From the NCBI GenBank assembly GCA_964058845.1, contig CAXKVR010000856.1, positions 1 to 15,379 of the forward strand: 15,379 bases of DNA. The letters are read 5' to 3'. The translations under genes were made by a program, and so were the position numbers. The notes beneath the pieces were generated by a model. The model was not told where the DNA came from. It made no database searches and saw nothing but the letters and a program-made list of their open reading frames with translations. This document shows, piece after piece, positions 9,001 to 15,379 of this stretch (positions within the stretch are counted from its first letter, which is position 1; each line of letters opens with the position of its first letter). Source of the DNA: Carex sylvatica (Eukaryota > Streptophyta > Magnoliopsida > Poales > Cyperaceae).

Positions 9001-9402
9001 ACTAAGACTAGTGTGGGAAAAATGGCACTGTGGAGCCGGCTCCGTCACGAAACGGTACGGTACGTGTTACTATTTTGTACCGTAACTCGTGTTTCGTGTG
9101 CCGTAATCATTCATTGATATTTTGATCACGGCACAGTATGTAATCACGCGAGTCACGTATAATTATGACCGTTAGGTCTTAATTAAATGGTGAATCATGA
9201 ATAAATTAATTTAAATTATGAAAAATAGTTAAACGTGAGAAATGTGACCAGTTACGTTTGGACACAGTACGCAAATAGTCACAGCGTGACTCGCGTGTCG
9301 TGATCATCTCTTGACATTTTAATCACGACACGACATAACACGTGACCAAAATCACAACGTGTTAGTCACAGCACATCACGTTTTTTCCACACTAACTGAG
9401 AC
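9001..9402. mobile_element. hAT-like MITE 'J' (9009-9394) with 8-bp target duplications
   Basis: The left end TAGTGTGGGAAAAA and the complement of the right end (tagtgtggaaaaaa) match at 13 of 14 positions. The flanks are ACTAAGAC (9001-9008) and ACTGAGAC (9395-9402), 7 of 8 identical. An 8-bp duplication with a TAG-type TIR fits the hAT superfamily. Subterminal regions are packed with TCACG/CGTGA words (for example CACGCGAGTCACG near 9145 and CGTGACTCGCGTG near 9285), resembling the clustered transposase-binding repeats of hAT ends. It is 386 bp with no ORF. Confidence 0.75.
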
Positions 9403-9806
9403 TCTTATTTCACATGACCAATTATCGACTTCCAACTTCCAAATGAAGTCTGAAGTGAGTTGGCATGGACAAGTGGGTCCGGAGTCCAGATTCATATCTT
9501 GATGAACCACTTCGCAATGAATGCCAGGTCTCCCAAATTAAATGCCAACCATTTGCTCGGAGATGTGAACCTTTATTGTAGGCCATTAAATGGTGGCGTT
9601 ACAGAGATTCACAGGACCTTTAATAAAAATTCACCTCGTTAACCCGCCTTTATTAAATTTTAAGTATAGGGAAAATAAGGTAGTGGTCAGTGATCAGTGA
9701 TATGATCTGTATGTACCAGAGGTCCGTACGGTCTACGGAGCCGAATTTTTTTTCCCTAGCATTTTAAAAATAATCGTAATAAATCTATTTCACAATTTTT
9801 TTTAAA
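9403..9806. other. Intergenic sequence, less AT-rich to 9650
   Basis: A 60-codon frame at 9460-9642 shows no recognisable domain. TCAGTGATCAGTGAT near 9690 is a short direct repeat. Nothing else can be supported. Confidence 0.4.
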
Positions 9807-10083
9807 ATTTGATATATACAAATGTTAACGCTCGTTTTTTATGTCATTTCAGAAACATCACCATTATTAGCATTTCAGAAGACATAAATATTTTTTGAGT
9901 AAAGGTTAGAGGTCAAATCACTCAACTATTTAATACTCTTGTTATTATAACAAATAATTTTCTCTATTTGAATTTCGAACCCATAATCTCTCACATAGAG
10001 ACCACAGAAGACATAAATGTTAGTAACGCTCGTTTTGAATTTGATATATACAAATGCTAGTAACGCTCATTTTGAATTTGATA
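9807..10083. repeat. Short minisatellite around the SINE
   Basis: TAGTAACGCTCGTTTTGAAT begins at 10021 and recurs with one change at 10058, a 37-bp period through TTTGATATATACAAATGC. A third, partial copy (TTTGATATATACAAATGTTA, then ACGCTCGTTTT) is at 9807-9837, now separated by the SINE and about 40 bp. The tandem array therefore predates the insertion, or was rearranged by it. Confidence 0.7.
9876..10018 (-). mobile_element. 5'-truncated tRNA-type SINE remnant with 14-bp target duplications
   Basis: The 115-bp insert 9890-10004 is flanked by perfect 14-bp direct repeats CAGAAGACATAAAT (9876-9889 and 10005-10018). Read on the minus strand it carries GGGTTCGAAATTC (9970-9982), a good RNA polymerase III box B, only 22 bp from its 5' end. 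It ends in CAAAAAAT, a short A-tail. Long target duplications plus box B plus an A-rich 3' end fit a tRNA-derived SINE. The expected upstream box A is missing, so the copy is 5'-truncated or degenerate. Confidence 0.65.
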
Positions 10084-11041
10084 GATGATAATAGAGAAAA
10101 AATAGCAATTTTTATATATTAGTAAAAACGTTGTTTAAATTATGAATAGTGAATCGCTATAACTAAGAAAGAATAGTGTTAATGTAGTACTAATTAAGAG
10201 AAAATATATGAAAGTGGGGTTTCAAACGAATTGTCACAGCATAAAGATGACTTTATATGCAGTTTTAGTATGATGTAATTAACTCTATGTTTCATATATG
10301 AAACAGATTTCTGCCTTTTTTCAAAAAGAAAAAGAAAAAAGAATAGAGAATAGAGAATTAGCATTGTTCTTAGCAATAAAAATAGTCATGTACCAAGAAA
10401 GTATACGAGCATTCGTATAACTTACAAATATTATTTCTGGTACATGACCAACTTTTTTTTGTTTTTGTTTTGTAAAATGCATGGCTACAGACTACTTTTA
10501 AAAATTAACCCAAAAAATCTTCAAAAGAAAATAGGTCAAAAGGAAGGCCTTTAAGAGATTAAACCGAAAATATGCACTAAAATATGTCAAATTTGACGAA
10601 ATTCTAAAGAAAAAAAATAACTAAAAATAGAAAGATAGTAAGAAAGAAAGCTGTCGAATGAAAAGTTAAAAAAAAATTGCTGAAAAATGTGTATGAATTA
10701 ATTTAGAAAGTGGTACATAAAATATCAACAATACGAAATTCCCTAAATTAGATTTCAAGATTCAAATAGCCAAAGGGTGGTCTAACTTTTTGTGACAAAT
10801 TTTCAAACAAAAGAACTTCAATGTTTCAAACTCTAGAGGAAAAAAAATACAGAAGATTCGTTTTTACCCTTCTCAAAATAATATTCATTGCTTTTTGCTG
10901 TGGAGGAGACGGGGAGAGATAGAGAACATCAATGCTGATGTTGACAATACACTAAAAATAAAGCAGAAAACAAAGTGGATGGAAAGATTGATGTAAATAA
11001 TTCCATATGTACTCAATAATTAAAAAGCTTCATCAGTACAG
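10084..11041. other. A-rich intergenic sequence
   Basis: No gene is seen apart from the small palindrome at 10385-10448, listed separately. The 60-codon minus-strand frame at 10194-10376 is Lys/Phe-rich from A tracts and looks spurious. Confidence 0.5.
10385..10448. repeat. 64-bp palindrome
   Basis: GTCATGTACCA (10385-10395) and its exact complement TGGTACATGAC (10438-10448) bound a segment that itself holds TATACGA (10402-10408) against TCGTATA (10413-10419). It may be a solo remnant of a small foldback element. No target duplication is apparent. Confidence 0.5.
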
Positions 11042-11134
11042 TTTGTACAATTTTTTTATTTTTAGAAAAAAATTTGTACAATTGTTTTATTTTTAGAAAA
11101 AAATTTGTACAATTGTTTTATTTTTAGAAAAAAA
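11042..11134. repeat. 31-bp tandem repeat, three copies
   Basis: The unit begins TTTGTACAATTGTTTTATTT and ends in TTAGAAAAAAA. It starts at 11042, 11073 and 11104, an exact 31-bp period. The first copy has T for G at one position and the last runs into a longer A tract. Such near-identity points to recent expansion. Confidence 0.85.
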
Positions 11135-11534
11135 AACAAATTAGCAAGAAAAAAATAATTATATTTTTCTTAGAAAAATAAATGGGACCGGTTTAGAGAG
11201 TGCATACTAAAGAAACCGAATTAATGGTTTGGTCCAGAGTTTTCACAAGTATCACATCAACGATCACATAGTGTAAAAAATCAATGTAACTGAAGTATTA
11301 CTTTGGTCTTATTTGTCTCTCTAAGGGGATCCAGATGGAAGAGAAAAAATAAAGAAGAGGAGACTGGAGAGAGTCTGACTGAAACTAAATAAATAATTCG
11401 GTTTTAACAACTCTCCAAATTTTACATAAACTTGACCACTGGGATCGAACAATTTGGAATCAAATCAATAGTTAGGTCGATCTATAAAATAAAAAATAAA
11501 ACAATCACCTTTGTTTCCGCTAATTTTATTTTAA
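11135..11534. other. AT-rich intergenic sequence
   Basis: No gene or structured repeat is recognised between the 31-bp tandem repeat and the TA run preceding element B. Confidence 0.5.
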
Positions 11535-11554
11535 ATATATATATATATATATAT

Positions 11555-11962
11555 AGGAATATGCTAATATGCTATTCGTAGCATAGAGGGCCTCCGTGCA
11601 ATGGTTTAATATTTGACTTTTCAAAACCATAACGGTCGATCCGAACCGTTCATCTTGTTCTCCATATTAATATGTGTTTGGAGACCAAATTTTATATTTT
11701 TTGAAATTGTTTTACTATTTTTTTAGATTTATTGAAAATTGCTGTTTTCAGCAAATCTGGACCATAAAAAAACAGCGATTTTCAATAAATCTAAAAAAAT
11801 AGTAAAAAAATTTCAAAAAATATAAAATTTGGTCTCCAAACACATATTAATATAGAGAACAAGATGAACGGTTCAGATCGATCGTTAGGATTTTAAAAAG
11901 TAGAATATTGAGCCGTTGCACAGAGGCCCTCTATGCTACGCGTAGCATGCTAGCAGGTTCCT
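11555..11962. mobile_element. Foldback MITE 'B' (408 bp), nearly complete hairpin
   Basis: The left end AGGAATATGCTAATATGCTA and the complement of the right end (aggaacctgctagcatgcta) are followed by matching GCATAGAGGGCCTCYGTGCA. The two arms stay complementary almost to the centre (about 11750-11790). Both arms carry the conserved core (left 11639-11694). TA microsatellite flanks both ends, so a target duplication of TA-repeat sequence cannot be told from the repeat. Terminal block GCATAGAGG...CTCAATATT is shared with element D. Confidence 0.85.
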
Positions 11963-11975
11963 ATATATATATATA

Positions 11976-12386
11976 TGAGTTGGGCTAAAATGAGCCATGG
12001 CTTATTTCGCGTTGGTGAGCTATGACACATTTTAGCCATTTTAAAAATTCAAACAACCGATTCGAACCGTTCATCTTGTTTTCCATATTGAAATGTGCTT
12101 GGAGACCAAATTTTACATTTTTTTGGAATTTTTTTACTATTTATTAAGTATTTTTTAAAATTACTGATTTGATGGTCCAGAAAATTTTACTGTTCACAGC
12201 AAAATAATAATTTTTAAAAATGCTTAATAAATAGTAAACAAATTCAAAAAAATATAAAATTTGGTCTCCAAGCACATTTCAATATAGAGATCACATCTAA
12301 CTGTTTGGATTGGTCGTTTGGACTTTCAAAATAAAAATATGGCGTGGAGTACAAACGCTTGGTGAGCCATGGCTCACCCAAGTCCA
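11976..12386. mobile_element. Foldback MITE 'C' (about 411 bp)
   Basis: The left end TGAGTTGGG and the complement of the right end (tggacttggg) are followed by GAGCCATGGCT in both. The conserved core is present in both arms (left 12059-12116; right with TAAAATTTGGTCTCCAAGCA). The inner segment TTACTATTTATTAAGTATTT is shared with element A. It abuts the TA run that ends element B. Target duplications were not resolved. Confidence 0.8.
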
Positions 12387-12396
12387 TCTAATTTAG

Positions 12397-12776
12397 AGTA
12401 AGGCGAGGGTGCTATGGGTTGCATAGAGGACTACGGTGCTACGGCTCAATATTCGAGTTTTTAAAATTCTAATGGTCAATCCGTACCGTTAATCTTGTTC
12501 TCCATATTAATATGTGTTTGGATACCAAATTTTACATTTTTTAGAATTTTTTTACTATTTTTTTAGATAGTTAGAAAATCAAATATCTGAATGGTGCATA
12601 ATTTTTTAGATCAAGTGATTTTCTACCTATCTAAAAAAATAGTAAAATTTGGTCTCCAAACACATATTAATATGGAGAACAAGATGAACGGTTCGGATCA
12701 ACCGTTAAGATTTTGAAAAGTCGAATATTGAGCTGTAGCATCGTAGCTCTCTATGCAATCCATAGCACCCTAGCCT

Positions 12777-12780
<4 letters not shown>
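12397..12780. mobile_element. Foldback MITE 'D' (384 bp)
   Basis: The left end AGTAAGGCGAGGGTGCTATG and the complement of the right end (agtaaggctagggtgctatg) stay matched for about 60 bp, through GCATAGAG and CTCAATATTCGA. The conserved core is in both arms (12478-12535 and 12643-12699). A long TA/GA microsatellite starts at its right end. Element C ends about 10 bp to the left. Confidence 0.85.

Positions 12781-12838
<58 letters not shown>
12781..12838. repeat. Compound (TA)n-(GA)n microsatellite
   Basis: About 29 bp of AT repeat are followed by about 29 bp of AG repeat, joining element D to element E. The order, TA then GA then element terminus, is the same as at 734-776 beside element A. 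Confidence 0.95.
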
Positions 12839-12842
<4 letters not shown>

Positions 12843-13248
12843 ACTAGGGTGTTCTTAAGCTCACCAAAGTGTTTGGTGAGCTTAACTCCAAAACCCTTCA
12901 AATTTGTTTCAAATGACGAATCTGAACTATTGAAACCCGCTTATCTTTCGAGTGATGAGTCTACATGTGAAAATTTTAAATATTCGAATTAATTTAGTAT
13001 AAAGTCAAGCTGTCAAAAAACGTCTAAAAAATAAATGTACTAAAATTATTTATTAACCTTTTAATTTTGACCGATTGACTTTATACTAAACTAATTTGAA
13101 TATTTAAAAATTTCACATGTAGACGTATCACACGTAAGATAGGCGGATTCCAACGATTCGGATTCGTCATTTAAAATCGATTTGATGAATTTTGAAGTTA
13201 AGCTCACCAAATAATTTGATGAGCTTAAAGAACACCCTAGTTCTACTC
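12836..13248. mobile_element. Foldback MITE 'E' (413 bp)
   Basis: The left end GAGTAGAACTAGGGTGTTCT and the identical complement of the right end (gagtagaactagggtgttct) run on into TTAAGCTCACCAAA. Inner arms also pair (TTAGTATAAAGTCA left against TGACTTTATACTAAA right). It belongs to the same family as element F at the window start. A GA repeat lies on the left and ATATATATATA on the right. No ORF is present. Confidence 0.85.
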
Positions 13249-13637
13249 ATATATATATAAATAAAAAGTTGCAATTTTTTAACCTTTTTGTTTTCTCGGA
13301 GAACAAAATAAAAAATAAAAAATTCATAATTCACAATGCTGTAAGTTCTCTCCTGTCACCACGCACTCCTACACGATTGCAGCACCTTTTAAACAGACGC
13401 ATAGCATAGACACTAGACAGTCATCTACATTCTACAACAGTTGCACGTGAGGAAGATGCTTTGTCACGTGCTTGGGTTCTAGTGTGATTAATTGACCATG
13501 TGCAGCTTAACAAGCACTTGTTTGTTGTTTAGCTTTGGATATCTTACTTTGAACTTCTCCAACTAGTCTACTAGTGTCAGACAATTATCAAATAATTAAC
13601 CACTAGGCGGACTTTTGTAAGATCTAGATTTATATAA
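13249..13637. other. Intergenic sequence, less AT-rich, with two G-boxes
   Basis: A short TA run is followed by more mixed sequence. CACGTG occurs at 13444-13449 and 13465-13470, inside an inverted pair GCACGTGA/TCACGTGC (13443-13450, 13464-13471). No nearby gene is seen for them to regulate, and no ORF is supported. Confidence 0.4.
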
Positions 13638-14227
13638 TTTATTTATGAGTAAGGTTTCAATATCTCGTATCATCCACTATTTAATATTTTTGTTTTTAAA
13701 GTTTAAACTGTTAATTCGAATCACTTAATATGATATCTATACTAAAATATGTTTGGAAAGAAATTTTGTAATTTTTGATATATATTTTTTTTACTATTTT
13801 TTAAGATAGATACAAAATTATTGTTTTTAGACTGTTCAAAACATGTATTTTGTAACTATTAAAAAAATAGTAATTATTTTTTTCTAAAAACTATAAAATT
13901 TGGTCTCCAAGTATATTTTAACATGGATATTATGTTGAGTAGTTCGGATTAAATTTTGAAAACAAATATATAAAATATGAGACATGATGAAGTATGAAAA
14001 ACATAGAGCACCCTTCTATTCTTCCATCCGAGCCGTTGAAAATCAATCATACGGCTTTCAAGTACATCTGATTTGTTTTAATATATTATATTGATATAAA
14101 AGAAAAAAAATAATTGAAGCCGTATGATTGATTTTCAACAACACGGATGGAGATATAGAAAGGTGCTCGTTTTCTCAAGAAAAGGATCCGAAAAATATGG
14201 CGTATTGAAACCCTCTTCTTTATTTAT
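13638..14227. mobile_element. MITE 'H' (13647-14218) with 9-bp target duplications, interrupted by element I
   Basis: A direct repeat TTTATTTAT lies at 13638-13646 and 14219-14227; with one mismatch it extends to 12 bp. The TIRs are GAGTAAGGTTTCAATATCTC on the left and, from the right end, gaagagggtttcaatacgcc. They are relatives of element G's GAGGGTTYCAATACC. The core appears in the right arm (TATAAAATTTGGTCTCCAAG near 13892). A 9-bp duplication fits a Mutator-like origin. The right arm is split by the hairpin at 14006-14168. Confidence 0.75.
14006..14168. mobile_element. Nested hairpin MITE 'I' (163 bp)
   Basis: The left end GAGCACCCTTCTATTCTTCC and the complement of the right end (gagcacctttctatatctcc) pair, followed by CATCCG. 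A perfect 23-bp complementary block links 14035-14057 with 14117-14139. It interrupts the right arm of element H, so it inserted later. No convincing target duplication is seen. The stem could give small RNAs if transcribed. Confidence 0.75.
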
Positions 14228-14230
14228 AAG

Positions 14231-14599
14231 ACATCTTCATTTAAGTAGGACCTTTTTTGTGATACGTAATGTACATTAGGCATAAAATTTAAGAGGTCGG
14301 AATGCCCTTTTTTAAGAAACGTGCGTATAAGCTATACAACGTATGTTTGCAGTGTAGACGAAACATATTATCACAATAATATAAATATTTTTTAGAGCAA
14401 GCAAGACGTGGCATAAATTTTTCTTAAATTATAGCAGAAGAGCTAATGAAATAATTTAAATAAAAATATGGGTAGTACAAGCTTTTTTTATAAATATGTT
14501 TAGAATTGACAATTTTTTTTTTCCATTTCAATAGATACTATAAGTTTATAACACATTTTGACACTTTATATAAATATTTCATTCATTGAAATTTGAAAA
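14231..14599. other. AT-rich intergenic sequence
   Basis: No gene, inverted repeat or direct repeat is recognised. Confidence 0.5.
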
Positions 14600-15264
14600 T
14601 AGATGTAAACATTTTAATCGTCCGTAATCAGATCCGGTCCGTTGGTCGTAGGCTCGTAGCCATAGGTTAATTTTGTCTTCGTTAAATAGCTTCTTGAATC
14701 TGCTGGAGGGGGAAAAAAAAAATCAGGCTCTTCCTTTGAGAAAATGGAAATTTCGGTTGTAAGAAAAGCCCGAGTAGGCTCTTTGTCCTTTTGCTGTTGA
14801 GAAGATTCTAACGACAAATGTATTAAAAAGCTAATGTTTAAAGAATGAATTAGTTAGTAAAACAGAGAGAGCGCATTAATGACTTTGGTAAACGGAAACA
14901 TAAGAAGGGTCGGATTCTCTCCGTGTAGAGTACAGAGTATAGAGTATAGACTATATATTATAGATTATAGAATGCTTCTGTTTCTTTCTTTCATTTTTTT
15001 TTGGGTTACACCGCCCATGGCCACAAACCCACAACGCAATGCTTCTGTTTCGTGCCTTTGCAGCTCGGACTGTAGAGTGTAGACCGACGTAACCTACTGG
15101 TAGCATTTAATTGCTATGGGATGCCGTGCTGTTACTGTTATAGGACCAGTTTTCTCAGGTAATTTAAAGAAGTGCACTGTGCCAAATTAAGCTGAAATTC
15201 CCTCGTCCAAGTGCGAGCAAAAATACGCTTGGGGGTTTTAAAAAAAAAAAAAAAACGCTTGGGA
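14600..15264. other. Less AT-rich segment of uncertain origin (gene relic or organellar insertion)
   Basis: Composition shifts from the surrounding AT-rich DNA. A minus-strand frame at 14614-14817 encodes a non-repetitive, charged peptide (ending in EPTTNGPDLITDD) but has no in-frame ATG; its first listed codon is TTG. A plus-strand 67-codon frame (14879-15082) has no recognisable domain. AATGCTTCTGTTTC occurs at about 14971 and 15039. ACGCTTGGG (15225-15233, 15255-15263) brackets a poly-A tract. The texture recalls plant mitochondrial DNA to me, but I cannot verify this. Confidence 0.25.
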
Positions 15265-15379
15265 TTGAATAAATAACAATTATGTTTTCAAACTTTTTAT
15301 TCAATAAATACCCGTTAATGTGCATTGTACAACAATTTGTTTTTTCTTGTTTCTCAGTAGTTTTTGGAGAATTCAGTCT
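15265..15379. other. AT-rich sequence at the window end
   Basis: Nothing is recognised. The TTTATTCAATAAATACC segment contains a short inverted repeat only. Confidence 0.4.

Noticed and set aside
9460..9642. 60-codon plus-strand ORF in a less AT-rich patch
   Set aside because: No recognised domain or conserved features; length is within chance expectation.
775..14168. Array of repeats as a CRISPR-like or satellite system
   Set aside because: The repeats are inverted, of different sizes and bounded as individual transposons, and the genome is a plant's.

Overview
This is AT-rich nuclear DNA from a flowering plant. The evidence is one spliced plant receptor-like kinase gene with a canonical GT-AG intron, set among many small non-autonomous transposons (MITEs) and TA/GA microsatellites. 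The low GC content and codon choice suggest a dicot-type genome. The species cannot be told from the sequence. Nothing in the window looks prokaryotic or viral.

Layout. (1) 1-4500 is non-coding. It holds a truncated foldback element at the window edge (1-345), a foldback element flanked by TA/GA microsatellites (775-1109), an old GAGCT-rich dispersed repeat (about 2155-2530), a perfect 14-bp hairpin (3140-3174), a local duplication (3644-3767) and a G-box/ABRE-type site (4108-4117). (2) 4500-7920 is the only convincing gene: a putative TATA box and leader with two upstream ORFs, then a two-exon CDS (4766-6144 joined to 6290-7760, 949 residues). It encodes a secreted-LRR, transmembrane, kinase-like receptor of the PXC2/CANAR (At5g01890) type. 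Its catalytic loop reads HYN where an active kinase has HRD, so it is probably a pseudokinase or an atypical kinase. (3) 8031-10450 holds a MITE with 9-bp target-site duplications (8031-8407), a hAT-like MITE with 8-bp duplications (9009-9394), a 5'-truncated tRNA-type SINE remnant with perfect 14-bp duplications (9876-10018), a short minisatellite and a 64-bp palindrome. (4) 11042-14230 is a dense MITE island: a 31-bp x3 tandem repeat, four adjacent foldback elements (11555-13248), and a fifth element (13647-14218) with a 163-bp hairpin element nested inside it. (5) 14600-15260 is a less AT-rich stretch of unknown origin, possibly an organellar insertion or a gene relic.

The main discovery-type observation concerns the foldback elements. 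Their terminal inverted repeats (TIRs) differ, yet all nine carry the same short subterminal motif (consensus about ATCCGAACCGTTSA). Six of them share a core of nearly 60 bp around that motif and a TTTGGAGACCAAATTTTA block. They fall into pairs of relatives inside this one window (A/C, B/D, E/F, G/H). This looks like one MITE lineage with exchanged ends, often sitting in TA microsatellites. It is a transposon-biology observation, not a new gene system. No operon, CRISPR array, tRNA or rRNA was found.
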